This document shows positions 26,309 to 35,760 of a stretch of 64,000 nucleotides of DNA, in pieces. The translations under genes and the position numbers were made by a program. Below the pieces are notes generated by a model. It worked only from the letters and a program-made list of their open reading frames with translations. It searched no databases and was not told the origin of the DNA. Origin of the DNA: Rikenellaceae bacterium (GTDB lineage: Bacteria > Bacteroidota > Bacteroidia > Bacteroidales > Rikenellaceae); contig SUZN01000003.1 of assembly GCA_015059905.1 (NCBI GenBank), forward strand, positions 186,001 to 250,000. The letters are read 5' to 3'. Position 1 is the first letter of the stretch, and every line of letters starts with the position of its first letter.

Positions 26309-27175
26309 ATGTACAGACTGATAGAATTTTTACGACGCATATATGTTGTGCTACTCTTCATTGCCATCGAGGCGATAGCACTAAACTTCTATGCTCACTC
26401 ATCATACTACACACAGGCGAAGATTCTCTCTCGCGCGCATAGCGTGGCAGGGGGTATCCAGAGTTCTATCTTCGGTGTGAAGCACTACTTCACGCTCCGC
26501 AGCGAGAATGAGGCTCTGTCGCAGCGCGTTGCCGAGCTGGAGGGTCTGCTCTCCCACTATCGCGAGAAGGAGGCTACCGCCGCCACCGATTCGCTCTCGC
26601 TCGAGGGCATCGACTCGACTATGGTAGAGTCACTCTCGCAGTATCGCTACACTACGGCACGCATCATCTCGAACAGCATCAGCCGCAGCCGTAACTTTAT
26701 CACCCTGAACAGAGGTCTGATGCACGGCGTTGTGGTCGATATGGCGGTTATATCGCCTACGGGAGTGATGATTGGATATGTGGTGGGTTGCTCGGAGCGT
26801 TACTCGGTGGTGCTGCCTATGCTTAATATGGACTTCCGCACAAGTGGAAAGATTGTGGGTGACGAGCACTTCGGCTCTATCTCGTGGAGCGGCAAGAGCC
26901 CTTACAAGGTGGAGATGAACGATTTGTCGAAGCACGCCGACATAGAGATTGGCGACGAGGTGGTGTCGGCAGGTTTGTCACACTACTTTCCCGAGGGTAT
27001 CAAGATTGGATATGTGGAGAGTTACTCTATCAACGATACGCAGACCTCATATAACGTCACTGTGCGTCTGGCGGCAGATATGACCAAACTCAACAACGTC
27101 ATTCTGATTGAGAATTTCGACTATGGCGAGATTCAGGCGTTAGAGAATAACCCACAAAACGAAGAATATAATTAG
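26309..27175 (+). CDS. mreC: Rod shape-determining protein MreC
   Basis: 288 residues. One N-terminal membrane helix (about 9-30), a coiled coil (about 60-90, ENEALSQRVAELEGLLSHYR) and a periplasmic double beta-barrel that organises the elongation complex between MreB/MreD and PBP2/RodA. Family segments are RNFITLNRGLMHGVVVDMAV and VVSAGLSHYFPEGIKIGYV. It follows mreB by 102 bases and is 8 bases before mreD. Confidence 0.93.
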   Translation: MYRLIEFLRRIYVVLLFIAIEAIALNFYAHSSYYTQAKILSRAHSVAGGIQSSIFGVKHYFTLRSENEALSQRVAELEGLLSHYREKEATAATDSLSLEGIDSTMVESLSQYRYTTARIISNSISRSRNFITLNRGLMHGVVVDMAVISPTGVMIGYVVGCSERYSVVLPMLNMDFRTSGKIVGDEHFGSISWSGKSPYKVEMNDLSKHADIEIGDEVVSAGLSHYFPEGIKIGYVESYSINDTQTSYNVTVRLAADMTKLNNVILIENFDYGEIQALENNPQNEEYN

Positions 27176-27183
27176 AGCCTACG

Positions 27184-27699
27184 ATGCAAAAGAATTTGAT
27201 ATATGCGGGTGCGTTTCTGGCGCTGGTGTTATTGCAGATTTTTCTTGTTGATAACATCTCGCTGAGTGTCTATTTCCACCCATTGATATATGTGGCATTC
27301 ATCATCCTGCTGCCGCTGGACACCAAACCTATATGGATGGTGCTATGTTCTGCGCTGCTCGGATTGATGATTGATGTGATGACAGGTATGGGCGGTCTGA
27401 ATGTGATTGCCACCACCGCCTGCGGTTTCCTGCGCCCCTATGTTGTAAATCTGGTTACAGGTCACTCAATGGGTATGGACGACTCTTCGCCCGATATTCA
27501 CCGCCTGCCCGAAAAGAACTTCCGCTTCTACATCGTGGCAATGGTTGTGCTGCACAGCGTGATTTACTTTATGATGGAGTCGCTCTCGCTACACCATATT
27601 CTGCACACGCTTTTGCGTATCATCATCAGCGACATCGCAGCCGTAGTCTTCATCTACTACTTTGTGAAACTATTTATTGAAAAGATACTGAAGCGATAA
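27184..27699 (+). CDS. mreD: Rod shape-determining protein MreD
   Basis: 171 residues with about five membrane helices, the expected size for MreD, which bridges MreC and the cell-wall enzymes in the inner membrane. Identification rests on position between mreC and the PBP2 gene plus recognisable segments such as LPLDTKPIWMVLCSALLGLMI; MreD is poorly conserved in general. Spaced 8 bases from mreC and 3 from the PBP2 gene. Confidence 0.88.
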   Translation: MQKNLIYAGAFLALVLLQIFLVDNISLSVYFHPLIYVAFIILLPLDTKPIWMVLCSALLGLMIDVMTGMGGLNVIATTACGFLRPYVVNLVTGHSMGMDDSSPDIHRLPEKNFRFYIVAMVVLHSVIYFMMESLSLHHILHTLLRIIISDIAAVVFIYYFVKLFIEKILKR

Positions 27700-27702
27700 C
27701 CC

Positions 27703-29553
27703 ATGTCAAACAGCGACGTACATACACGCCAGCTTATCCTGCGCTCGATTGTCATCGGCATCTTCCTGATGATAGCCTGCCGTGTGGGATATATCCAGCT
27801 CGTTGATACCAAATACAAGCGTATGGCGGCAAGCAACGTGCTACGTTACGAGGTGCAGTATGCTCCGCGTGGCGAGGTAGTGGACCGCAATGGCGAGTTT
27901 ATCGTTCAGAGCAAGGAGTGCTATGACCTGATGGTCGTGTGGCGCGATATCGACAAGCGCGGATTTGACACTATGCGTCTGTGCAGCGCCGCCGAGATTA
28001 CCAAGGAGAAGCTCATCCGCGAGCTTAAGAATGCACGTATGACACCTCGCGCACCATACCTGATAAAGAACTATGTGACGCAGGAGGCGAAGCTGCGCTT
28101 CGAGGAGCATAGCTTCCCTGGTTTCTACACCATCAAGCGTACCGTGCGCCAGTATCCCCGCAAGATTGGCGGTAACTTGCTCGGCAACCTGGGCGAGGTG
28201 AACGACAACGACATCAAGCGCGGCGGTGGCGAGTATAAGATGGGCGACTACATCGGTCGAAGTGGTCTGGAGCGCGCCTATGAGAAGTATCTGCGAGGCA
28301 AGGATGGCGTGAAGATTCTTGAGCGTGATGCTCACGGAGCCATCAAGGCTTCATATATGGATGGTATGTTCGACACGCTGCCAACACCTGGCAAGAAGAT
28401 TACCTCCACCATTGACGTGCGTCTGCAAGCCTTCGCCGAGGAGCTTATGGAGGGTAAGATTGGTGCTGTGGTTGCTATCGAGCCTGCGACGGGAGAGATT
28501 TTGGTGATGGCGTCAGCCCCTACGTTCGACCCCGACGATATGGTGGGTAGCGACCGAGGTAACAACTATATGCGAATGTTGCACGACCCAAAGAAGCCTA
28601 TGTTTAACCGCGCCGTGCAGGCGAAATACCCCCCAGGCTCAACATTCAAGCTGGTGCAGGGTCTGGTCGGCTTGCAGGAGGGCGTATTAACCCCCGCCAA
28701 CGCCTACCCTTGTCACGGTGGTTACAGCTATGGTAAGAAGAAGATGGGTTGTCACCCTCACGCCTCACCGCTGGACTTGAGAAACGCTGTGGCGCAGTCG
28801 TGCAACGCCTACTTCTGCTACGTCTTCCGCGATATTATCGAGAACCGCAAGTATAAGGACGTGAAGGAGGGTCTGGATAAGTGGGTTGAGTATGTCAAGA
28901 GCTTCGGTTACGGCAGAAAGCTCGACTCGGACTTCCTTGACGAGCAGCGCGGATATGTGCCCGATGCGGAGTACTACAACAAGGTATATCGTGGCTCGTG
29001 GAACAGCTATACCGTACTCTCACTCTCAATAGGTCAGGGAGAGTTGGGTTGCACCCCACTGCAGATGGCAAACCTCGCTGCGATTGTTGCCAACCGAGGC
29101 TACTACTACATACCTCACATCGTCAAGGCTATCGAGGGTCAGGACTCACTCGACAGACGCTTCTACGAGAAGCAGTATGCAATGGTCGATGCCAAATACT
29201 TCGAGCCTATCGTCGAGGGTATGTGGAAGGGAGCCAACATCCCTGGTGCGGGTACATCGTATCGCGCCTACCTGCCTGGCTGGGATGTCTGCGGTAAGAC
29301 GGGTACGGCGCAGAACCCTATCGGTCGTGACCACTCGACATTTCTCTCGTTTGCTCCGAAGGACAATCCGAAGATTGCAATCTCGGTATATGTCGAGCAC
29401 GGAGGCTTCGGTGCTACGGCGGCGTTGCCTATCGCGAGTCTGCTGGAGGAGTTGTACCTCACCGACACCATCACCCGTCCACAGCTGGTGGAGCAGGTGA
29501 AGAATTTACCTTACTATTTACCACGTCGTTATCAAGATGTCAAGAAACAGTAA
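27703..29553 (+). CDS. mrdA: Penicillin-binding protein 2 (peptidoglycan transpeptidase)
   Basis: 616 residues: one membrane anchor (about 12-32), the pedestal/dimerisation domain starting at APRGEVVDRNGEF, and a class B transpeptidase domain. Catalytic motifs are YPPGSTFKL (SxxK with the active Ser), SCN (in AQSCNAYFCY) and KTGTAQNP. It cross-links new peptidoglycan during elongation with RodA as the polymerase partner. The coding region overlaps rodA by 17 bases, implying coupled translation of the two partners. Confidence 0.95.
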   Translation: MSNSDVHTRQLILRSIVIGIFLMIACRVGYIQLVDTKYKRMAASNVLRYEVQYAPRGEVVDRNGEFIVQSKECYDLMVVWRDIDKRGFDTMRLCSAAEITKEKLIRELKNARMTPRAPYLIKNYVTQEAKLRFEEHSFPGFYTIKRTVRQYPRKIGGNLLGNLGEVNDNDIKRGGGEYKMGDYIGRSGLERAYEKYLRGKDGVKILERDAHGAIKASYMDGMFDTLPTPGKKITSTIDVRLQAFAEELMEGKIGAVVAIEPATGEILVMASAPTFDPDDMVGSDRGNNYMRMLHDPKKPMFNRAVQAKYPPGSTFKLVQGLVGLQEGVLTPANAYPCHGGYSYGKKKMGCHPHASPLDLRNAVAQSCNAYFCYVFRDIIENRKYKDVKEGLDKWVEYVKSFGYGRKLDSDFLDEQRGYVPDAEYYNKVYRGSWNSYTVLSLSIGQGELGCTPLQMANLAAIVANRGYYYIPHIVKAIEGQDSLDRRFYEKQYAMVDAKYFEPIVEGMWKGANIPGAGTSYRAYLPGWDVCGKTGTAQNPIGRDHSTFLSFAPKDNPKIAISVYVEHGGFGATAALPIASLLEELYLTDTITRPQLVEQVKNLPYYLPRRYQDVKKQ

Positions 29554-30994
29554 CAAAATACCTCTTTTCGAGGGAGTTGACCGAGTGGCTGTCATCCTCT
29601 ACCTGTTGCTGGTGTTGTCGGGTCTTACCTGCATCACATCGGTTTCGTTTGAGGATGCCACCATCACCGACTTCTTCTCATTCTCACGCTTCCACATCAA
29701 GCAGGCTTCGTGGGCGTGCATTGCGCTGGTGACAGCACTCTGCATCCTGCTGCTGGAGTCGCGCTACTACCATATGTATGCCTACTATGCTTATGCAGTG
29801 GGTGTGCTGCTCATCACGGGAACAATCATCCTGCCCGAGGCTCTCGCCCCCACGCTCAATGGTGCGAAGGCGTGGTATTCGTTTGGCAGTTTTGTGGTAC
29901 AACCCGTTGAGTTTACGAAGATTACGGTGGCGCTGGCGGTGGCGCGTCTGATGAGTAACTACAACTACTCGATAAAGAAGCTGGGCGATTTGATACACGT
30001 CGGCTTTATCATTCTGCTGCCGCTTGCAATCATCATCCTACAGAACGACACAGGCTCGGGCATTGTGCTATGCTCGTTTATCTTTGTGCTATATCGTGAG
30101 GGCTTGAACAAGTGGATATGTATTCCTGCCATTATGGTTGCGGCACTCTTTATCTGCTCGTTCCTCTTCACGCCATTGTTCCTGCTGATGATTCTGGTAC
30201 TGATATTCACCTTCTCGAATGCGATGATGATTGGTCAGTGGAAGGCTCACATCACCTTCCTGGCTGCGATTGCGCTCGGCTCGTTCACGCTATTTGGTAT
30301 TTCGACAATCTTCTGGGGGCAGGCGTTAAGCGGATATGGCTGTCTGGTAATATCGGTATTGGTGGCTGCCGCGTTTGCTGCGATATATGCTTTCCGCAAA
30401 CACATAACACCCATATTCCTCTCAATAGGACTCTTTATCGGCTCAATGCTCTTTGTGCCTACGGCGGATAAGATTTTCGAGTCGGTGCTGCAGCCCCACC
30501 AGAAGTTGCGAATATTGAGCTTCCTGGGCATTATGAGTGACCCACGAGGTGCAGACTATAACGTAAACCAGGCGAAGATTGCCATCGGCTCGGGTGGTCT
30601 GTTCGGCAAGGGCTTTATGGAGGGTACGCAGAACCGCTACTTCGTGCCAGAGAAGGAGACCGACTTTATCTTCTGCACCGTAGGTGAGGAGTGGGGATTT
30701 CTCGGCACGCTGTGGGTGCTGGGTCTGTTGTGCGCCTTGATTTTGCGTCTTATGAAGATGGGAGAGCGTCAGGAGGAGCCATTCGGTAGAATTTACAGCT
30801 ACTGCGTCGCCTCCATCCTGCTGTTCCACGTACTTGTAAATATAGGTATGACCGTCGGACTGATGCCCGTGATGGGTATCCCACTACCCTTCTTGAGTTA
30901 CGGAGGCTCGTCGCTGGTGGCCTTCACGATACTTGTCTTTATCGCCATTCGTCTTGACGCATCGCCACGAAATGGATTGATGCACGTCAGATAA
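29537..30994 (+). CDS. rodA: Peptidoglycan glycosyltransferase RodA (SEDS)
   Basis: 485 residues, about ten membrane helices, SEDS family. It polymerises lipid II into glycan strands and works with the PBP2 encoded just upstream. Recognisable regions are GAKAWYSFGSFVVQPVEFTK, LQNDTGSGIV (with the essential Asp in the large loop region), FVPEKETDFIFCTVGEEWGF and the C-terminal MPVMGIPLPFLSYGGSS. It is longer than E. coli RodA (370) because of extra middle helices, common in Bacteroidota. The stop lies 2 bases from that of the convergent maf gene; no terminator separates them. Confidence 0.95.
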   Translation: MSRNSNKIPLFEGVDRVAVILYLLLVLSGLTCITSVSFEDATITDFFSFSRFHIKQASWACIALVTALCILLLESRYYHMYAYYAYAVGVLLITGTIILPEALAPTLNGAKAWYSFGSFVVQPVEFTKITVALAVARLMSNYNYSIKKLGDLIHVGFIILLPLAIIILQNDTGSGIVLCSFIFVLYREGLNKWICIPAIMVAALFICSFLFTPLFLLMILVLIFTFSNAMMIGQWKAHITFLAAIALGSFTLFGISTIFWGQALSGYGCLVISVLVAAAFAAIYAFRKHITPIFLSIGLFIGSMLFVPTADKIFESVLQPHQKLRILSFLGIMSDPRGADYNVNQAKIAIGSGGLFGKGFMEGTQNRYFVPEKETDFIFCTVGEEWGFLGTLWVLGLLCALILRLMKMGERQEEPFGRIYSYCVASILLFHVLVNIGMTVGLMPVMGIPLPFLSYGGSSLVAFTILVFIAIRLDASPRNGLMHVR

Positions 30995-30996
30995 CT

Positions 30997-31590
30997 TTAG
31001 CCGATAAAACTATCAAGCTCACAATACACTCGTTGGATGGGCAACCCCATCACATTGTAGAACGAGCCCTCGATACCCTCAATACCAACATATCCAATCC
31101 ACTCCTGGATGCCGTATGCGCCCGCCTTGTCCATAGGCGAGTAGGTATCAACGTAATACTCTATCTCCTCTTGCGAAAGGGTGCGGAAATGTACCTTCGA
31201 GTGAGAGGAGAAACTTTTTACAGCATCTGCACTGCGGAGCGTCACACCCGTAATCACCTCGTGCTCCTTGCCCGATAGTTTTTCTATAATGGCAATGGCA
31301 TCAGCTCTGTCCGTAGGCTTGCCCAACACCTCGCCACCTGCCACGACAACGGTGTCGGCAGTAAGGAGAATATCCCCATCGGCAAGGGGTGCAGGATATG
31401 CCTCGCTTTTAAGGCGCGAGAGGTACTCCGCCACCTCCACAGCGGGCAACGACTCGGGATATAGCTCCTCGCACTCAAAGCGTGGCGCAAGGGAATACTC
31501 TATGCCCGCATCTGCAAGCAACTGACGACGACGAGGTGACTGCGATGCCAGAATAAGGCGGTAATTTTTCAGTTTATCGTGTAATAACAT
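30997..31590 (-). CDS. maf: Maf-family nucleoside triphosphate pyrophosphatase
   Basis: 197 residues from ATG 31590; an alternative TTG at 31608 would overlap the FAH gene. Maf proteins hydrolyse dTTP/UTP or modified pyrimidine NTPs to monophosphates, a housekeeping clean-up function once linked to septation. Motifs: ILASQSPRRRQLL at the N-terminus, ADTVV and LGKPTDRADA in the middle, YVGIEGIEGSFYNVMGLP near the end. It starts 4 bases behind the FAH gene and belongs to the same short operon. Confidence 0.92.
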   Translation of the reverse strand: MLLHDKLKNYRLILASQSPRRRQLLADAGIEYSLAPRFECEELYPESLPAVEVAEYLSRLKSEAYPAPLADGDILLTADTVVVAGGEVLGKPTDRADAIAIIEKLSGKEHEVITGVTLRSADAVKSFSSHSKVHFRTLSQEEIEYYVDTYSPMDKAGAYGIQEWIGYVGIEGIEGSFYNVMGLPIQRVYCELDSFIG

Positions 31591-31594
31591 AGCC

Positions 31595-32218
31595 TTACAT
31601 AATATCAAAATTCAACAACTCGTGACCGCCCAGACGAGCCTTGATGTTATCGCCCGCCTTCACTGCACCCACACCCACTGGCGTACCTGTGAAGATAAGG
31701 TCGCCGATACGCAGGGTCATATACTTCGACACATGGGCGATAATCTCATCTACTGTAAAGAGCATATCACGAGTCAATCCATGCTGACGCACCTCGCCAT
31801 TTAACTCCATCTCAAACTCAAGATTCTGCACATCGCCCCCCAACTCCGCAAGCGGAATAAACTGATTGGAAAGTGCCGCCGAATGGTCAAAACCCTTGCA
31901 CAGCTCCCAGGGCAGACCCTTCGCAATAGCCTCACGCTGGAGGTCGCGGGCTGTAAAGTCGATGCCCAGACCCACCTCCTCGTAGCATCGTGATGCGAAC
32001 TTCACATCCATGCACTTCGCCAATCGTGTGATGCGAACAACCAGCTCACACTCATAATGCACCTCGCGAGAGAACGCTGGGATATAAAAAGGGTCATTAT
32101 TACGCAACAACGCCGTGTCGGGCTTCAGGAAAAAGAGAGGCTCCTTTGGCAACTCCGCCCCATCGTTAAGTTCGGCAGCGTGTGCCGCATAGTTTCTTCC
32201 AATGCAGATTAGTTTCAT
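31595..32218 (-). CDS. Fumarylacetoacetate hydrolase family protein
   Basis: 207 residues of the FAH fold, the short bacterial type (FAHD1-like acylpyruvase, oxaloacetate decarboxylase or 2-hydroxyhepta-2,4-diene-1,7-dioate isomerase relatives). Visible motifs: CIGRNYAAHAAEL, FLKPDTALL, HYECELVVRI (metal Glu residues), GIDFTARDLQ and GDLIFTGTPVGVG. No catechol pathway is nearby, so oxaloacetate decarboxylase or acylpyruvate hydrolase activity is more likely than aromatic catabolism. Its start overlaps the stop of the DUF3784 gene by four bases. Confidence 0.88.
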   Translation of the reverse strand: MKLICIGRNYAAHAAELNDGAELPKEPLFFLKPDTALLRNNDPFYIPAFSREVHYECELVVRITRLAKCMDVKFASRCYEEVGLGIDFTARDLQREAIAKGLPWELCKGFDHSAALSNQFIPLAELGGDVQNLEFEMELNGEVRQHGLTRDMLFTVDEIIAHVSKYMTLRIGDLIFTGTPVGVGAVKAGDNIKARLGGHELLNFDIM

Positions 32219-32517
32219 TGTTTATTGAATTTTTCGTTTTTTACATTTACATATACCGCCACAGCAATAAGCAATGCCGCAGGCACCAACAACAGCAGCG
32301 TAAATAATTTTTCGTTGGGCATCAATGGTGCAATGAGCGCAAACGGCACACCCGCATACATCACCCTCGACACCAAACGCCCAATTTTCTCTATATCAAT
32401 CTTCTCACGCTTTGCTTTGGGCATAGTATTATAGCCCGCTATCGTTTCGGGGTAATGGCTGATAAACAAGGCTATCAAAGACCAAACTGCGGCGAATATA
32501 ATTGCTCCCAAAAACAT
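32215..32517 (-). CDS. DUF3784-like small membrane protein
   Basis: 100 residues with three hydrophobic segments (about 1-20, 50-65, 70-90). The central IAGYNTMPKAKREKIDIEKIG matches the hallmark of DUF3784 proteins, which are small inner-membrane proteins of unknown function. It starts 5 bases after the CPBP protease gene and overlaps the FAH gene, so it is co-expressed with both. Confidence 0.75.
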   Translation of the reverse strand: MFLGAIIFAAVWSLIALFISHYPETIAGYNTMPKAKREKIDIEKIGRLVSRVMYAGVPFALIAPLMPNEKLFTLLLLVPAALLIAVAVYVNVKNEKFNKQ

Positions 32518-32522
32518 AACTT

Positions 32523-33242
32523 TTATATCATCGCAAGCAGATTTAGTGTAAAATTGTAAAGGTTATGGGTCAGCATAGGAATTAGTATGCTTCGGGTTTT
32601 AATGGTAATATATCCAAAGCTATAACCCAATATAGCTGTCCATATAAAGTTCACACTATTAAATTGCAGGGCACCGTCACCAAGCGTTAATGAATGTACC
32701 AAACCGAACAAGACAGCATTTATTATAATGGCTGGGCTCCGCCAGGCAGCACCACCCGTACGCAATGCACTACACATCAAACCAAGCAATACGCCTCGAT
32801 ACATTATCTCCTCGTCAATGCCTGGCATTGAAATCTGAAAAAGCAATGTCTCAAGATTGAACTCCTTTTCATTCACAACTCCTCCAAGTATAGCGATAGC
32901 GAGAATAGCAACAGCAACCTTTAATGCAGATTTCAGTCCCTCTTTGTTCTGCTTAAAGGTAAAGAAGTTATTTTCGCTAAACTGTCGGCGGAAGATAAAA
33001 TACATCGCTACGCCACACGCTATTCCGTAAATCTTGCCATCCCAGTTCCAATTACCATTGATTAAATTAAAACAATCGAAATGGTATTGCAATGTGAGAG
33101 CAAAGTAATATATAAAATAACAACCGACAATACTCAACACACGCAGATAGTTCTTCGTTGTTCGCTCCTTCATAAAGATAAGCAACAGCGGAAGAATTAT
33201 TACAAGATGTAATATGGGCTCAAGCAGGAATTGTGTTACCAT
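32523..33242 (-). CDS. CPBP-family intramembrane metalloprotease
   Basis: 239 residues, about seven membrane helices, of the CAAX-protease/bacteriocin-processing (CPBP, Abi) family. The three catalytic motifs are present: EEIMYRG (Glu-Glu-x3-Arg), FGLVH (Phe-x3-His) and the final HNLYN (His-Asn). Bacterial relatives process peptides or act in self-immunity to bacteriocins; there is no bacteriocin gene beside it. The first gene after lpxB on this strand, separated from it by a half-copy of a dispersed repeat. Confidence 0.85.
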   Translation of the reverse strand: MVTQFLLEPILHLVIILPLLLIFMKERTTKNYLRVLSIVGCYFIYYFALTLQYHFDCFNLINGNWNWDGKIYGIACGVAMYFIFRRQFSENNFFTFKQNKEGLKSALKVAVAILAIAILGGVVNEKEFNLETLLFQISMPGIDEEIMYRGVLLGLMCSALRTGGAAWRSPAIIINAVLFGLVHSLTLGDGALQFNSVNFIWTAILGYSFGYITIKTRSILIPMLTHNLYNFTLNLLAMI

Positions 33243-33262
33243 ACAATTTTAATATACAAGGT

Positions 33263-33304
33263 AGATTCCCATCGTCGAGCCTAACGGCTCTTCGGGGAAT
33301 GACG
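33263..33304. repeat. CGTCATT...AATGACG dispersed repeat, half copy
   Basis: About 42 bases: AGATTCCCATCGTCGAGCC..GGCTCTTCGGGGAATGACG. It corresponds to only one arm of the element seen at 3734 and 54560. It folds as a stem (GATTCCC/GGGGAAT with inner GAGCC/GGCTC) and may act as terminator between lpxB and the CPBP gene. Confidence 0.7.
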
Positions 33305-33313
33305 TAGGGAAAA

Positions 33314-34462
33314 TCAATTTTGAATTTTGAATTTTGAATTTTGAATTGTCTTGACAATATCCGCCGCAAACCTATCGCTTGCGCCTGCGCCGCCAATGAT
33401 TTCGCGTAACTCGTCAAAATCCGCGAGCATCTTCTCTCGCTTTGCGCCGCCCTTCATTATTGAGCGTAACTCCTTTTCCGCCTCATCCACCGAAGGGTTA
33501 TATACAACCATCTCGCGCACAACCTCACGACCCATATTGATATTTACAAGCGATACAAAAGGTATCTTCAGCAGATAGGGCTTAACCTTCTCATAGAGCC
33601 AGGGGATACCATACACCACAACCTCGGGGATACCGATAAGAGCCGTTTCGAGTGTAGCCGTACCTGACGTAACAACTGCCGCTTCGGAGATTTGCAACAG
33701 CTCATAGGTCTTGTCACAGACAAATTTTACAGGGATGTCGGAGGTGTATTTCTCATACTGCTGTCTGTCAATCCACCCCACGCCCGCCACAACAAACTGA
33801 TGCGTAGGTATGCGCTGCGCCAGGCGAGCCATAAAACGCAGGTTTGCCTTAATCTCGCTCACGCGGCTACCAGCCAAAAGGGCGATGATGGGTCGCTCAT
33901 CCAAGCCGTTCTGCTTGCGAAACTCCTCCTCAACGGGAGCTGCGGCACATCGCTCGGTGATGGCATCCACCAAAGGATTTCCACAGAAATGAGGCTCAAT
34001 GCCCTTGCTGCGGAAATATGGAGTCTCGAATGGGAAGATGGTGTAGAGCTTATCCACCCACTTCTTCAAAGCCTTCACTCTGCGCTCCTTCCACGCCCAC
34101 ACCTTGGGGGCGATGTAGTAATGCACGGGAATACCCTTTGAGTGAGCAAACTCTGCAATCTTTATATTGAAACCTGGGTAGTCAATCAGAATAACCACAT
34201 CGGGCTGGAACGCCAAAATATCCTGACAGCAATCCTTCATCTGTGTGAAGATGGTGCGAATGTTCATCGCCACCTGCAAGAAACCAAAGAATGACATCTC
34301 ACGATAGTGCTTCAGCAGGTTCTCCTTGCCACCCACCGACGACATCATATCGCCACCGCAAACGCAGAACTGCGCCTCGGGGTCGGACTTCAGCAAGCCC
34401 TTCATCAGATTTGAGCCGTGAAGATCACCTGATGGTTCTCCTGCTATGATATAATATTTCAT
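33314..34462 (-). CDS. lpxB: Lipid-A-disaccharide synthase
   Basis: 382 residues, GT19 family, which joins UDP-diacylglucosamine and lipid X into the lipid A disaccharide at the inner membrane. N-terminal IIAGEPSGDLHGSNLMKGL, VILIDYPGFN and the central ALLAGSRVSEIKAN plus SGTATLETALIGIPEVVVY are diagnostic. Oddity: the last roughly ten residues (IQNSKFKIQN) and the stop codon are encoded by a run of AATTTTG heptamers at 33316-33347, so the C-terminus is repeat-derived and not part of the family core. Confidence 0.94.
   Translation of the reverse strand: MKYYIIAGEPSGDLHGSNLMKGLLKSDPEAQFCVCGGDMMSSVGGKENLLKHYREMSFFGFLQVAMNIRTIFTQMKDCCQDILAFQPDVVILIDYPGFNIKIAEFAHSKGIPVHYYIAPKVWAWKERRVKALKKWVDKLYTIFPFETPYFRSKGIEPHFCGNPLVDAITERCAAAPVEEEFRKQNGLDERPIIALLAGSRVSEIKANLRFMARLAQRIPTHQFVVAGVGWIDRQQYEKYTSDIPVKFVCDKTYELLQISEAAVVTSGTATLETALIGIPEVVVYGIPWLYEKVKPYLLKIPFVSLVNINMGREVVREMVVYNPSVDEAEKELRSIMKGGAKREKMLADFDELREIIGGAGASDRFAADIVKTIQNSKFKIQN
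33316..33347. repeat. Heptanucleotide tandem repeat (AATTTTG)n
   Basis: Four and a half perfect copies of AATTTTG. It spans the 3' end and stop codon of lpxB. Because the unit is not a multiple of three, copy-number change alters the C-terminal reading of LpxB. Confidence 0.9.
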
Positions 34463-34484
34463 ATATTTTGCGTTAAATTAGAAT

Positions 34485-35027
34485 TTACTTACTTGTTAAC
34501 CATTCCATCTTTGTTAGGCAAGTGATGTGTTCCGTCCGCAACTCACCAACCAATTGTGATGACACGTTGTATTTCGTGAACATATACTTAAAACCGCATT
34601 TTTCCTGCACACGTTTTGACTTCTCGTTGCCATCGAAGTAACCAGCCCACATTTTCTGCATTCCCAGGACCTCAAAGGCTCGATGTTGCAACTCACGAAC
34701 AGCCTCGGGTATCAACCCCTGTCCCCAATAGGGCACGCCAATCCAGTAACCTACCTCGCATTCATTGTCGGGTAGTCCAATATTACTTTGCCTGCCTATC
34801 ATCAATCCGATGCTGCCAACAGGTTTGCACGTTTGCTTCAATACCACAGCGTAAGTCTCCACTGCGGAGAGAACTGTGCGGATTATTTCTCTGCTATTCT
34901 CAACGCTTGTATGTACAGGCCATCCTGCAGTTGGCCCCACTTGTAGGTCTTTGGCATACTTGTATAGTTCGTCAGCATCATCCTCTTGCCAAGGTCTCAG
35001 CAACAATCTTTGGGTTTGTAATGCCAT
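34485..35027 (-). CDS. GNAT-family N-acetyltransferase (RimJ/RimL-like)
   Basis: 180 residues, acetyl-CoA-dependent acetyltransferase. It begins LQTQRLLLRPWQEDDADEL, typical of the RimJ/RimL subgroup, and has VGYWIGVPYWGQGLIPEAV (beta-bulge and acetyl-CoA P-loop Q-G-x-G-like region) and NEKSKRVQEKCGF. The acceptor may be a protein N-terminus or a small molecule. It sits between trmD and lpxB on the same strand (55 and 22 bases). Confidence 0.85.
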   Translation of the reverse strand: MALQTQRLLLRPWQEDDADELYKYAKDLQVGPTAGWPVHTSVENSREIIRTVLSAVETYAVVLKQTCKPVGSIGLMIGRQSNIGLPDNECEVGYWIGVPYWGQGLIPEAVRELQHRAFEVLGMQKMWAGYFDGNEKSKRVQEKCGFKYMFTKYNVSSQLVGELRTEHITCLTKMEWLTSK

Positions 35028-35082
35028 ATCTATTAAATTCCGATTTATGTGGGTAAATATACAATATTACATTTAATTATAA

Positions 35083-35760
35083 TTACTTTTCCAACAAATC
35101 TGGACGCAAACGCTCGGTTCTTTCATACGCCTGCTCCTCCTTCCACTTCTCTATCTCGGCAAAGTTTCCCGAAAGCAGCACATCGGGCACACGCCAGCCA
35201 CGAAACTCCGCAGGGCGGGTATATACGGGAGGCGCAAGCAAATCATCCTGGAAGCAGTCGGTCAAGGCTGACGCCTCGTCGCCAATAGCACCAGGGATAA
35301 GACGCACCACAGAGTCGGCAATGATGCACGCCGCCAGCTCGCCACCCGTCAGCACATAGTCACCAACCGAAATCTCGCGAGTAACCAAATGCTCACGCAC
35401 ACGGTAATCAATACCCTTGTAGTGACCGCACAGAATGATTATGTTACCGCACATCGAGAGGCGGTTTGCCTCGTGCTGGTTGTAGGTGATGCCATCGGGC
35501 GAGGTATAGATAATCTCGTCATAGTGACGCTCCGACTGGAGCTTCTCCACCAACTCAAATATAGGCTCGCACTTCATCACCATACCCGCCTCGCCACCAA
35601 ATGGGTAGTCATCGGTGGTCTTGCGGTTGTCGTGGGCATAGTCGTGCAGGTTATGCACAACAATCTCCACCAGACCTTTCTCCTGTGCACGCTTCAGAAT
35701 TGACTCGTTCAAAGGCGAGGTCAAGAGCTCTGGCACAACGGTTATTATATCTATTCTCAT
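35083..35760 (-). CDS. trmD: tRNA (guanine37-N1)-methyltransferase
   Basis: 225 residues, SPOUT-fold enzyme that methylates G37 of tRNAs reading CNN codons and prevents frameshifting. Diagnostic: [12 protein letters not shown] at the start, [31 protein letters not shown] and [16 protein letters not shown] forming the trefoil knot SAM site, with the catalytic Asp region [15 protein letters not shown] variant ([18 protein letters not shown]). Full length. The 180 bases upstream (35761-35939) hold an imperfect CCCCGCCT..AGGCAGGG hairpin but no clear promoter. Confidence 0.95.
   Translation of the reverse strand: MRIDIITVVPELLTSPLNESILKRAQEKGLVEIVVHNLHDYAHDNRKTTDDYPFGGEAGMVMKCEPIFELVEKLQSERHYDEIIYTSPDGITYNQHEANRLSMCGNIIILCGHYKGIDYRVREHLVTREISVGDYVLTGGELAACIIADSVVRLIPGAIGDEASALTDCFQDDLLAPPVYTRPAEFRGWRVPDVLLSGNFAEIEKWKEEQAYERTERLRPDLLEK

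Noticed and set aside
32523..33242. CPBP protease as part of a bacteriocin or phage-defence island
   Set aside because: Neighbours are housekeeping genes (lpxB, FAH, maf) and no toxin, leader peptide or exporter is visible.
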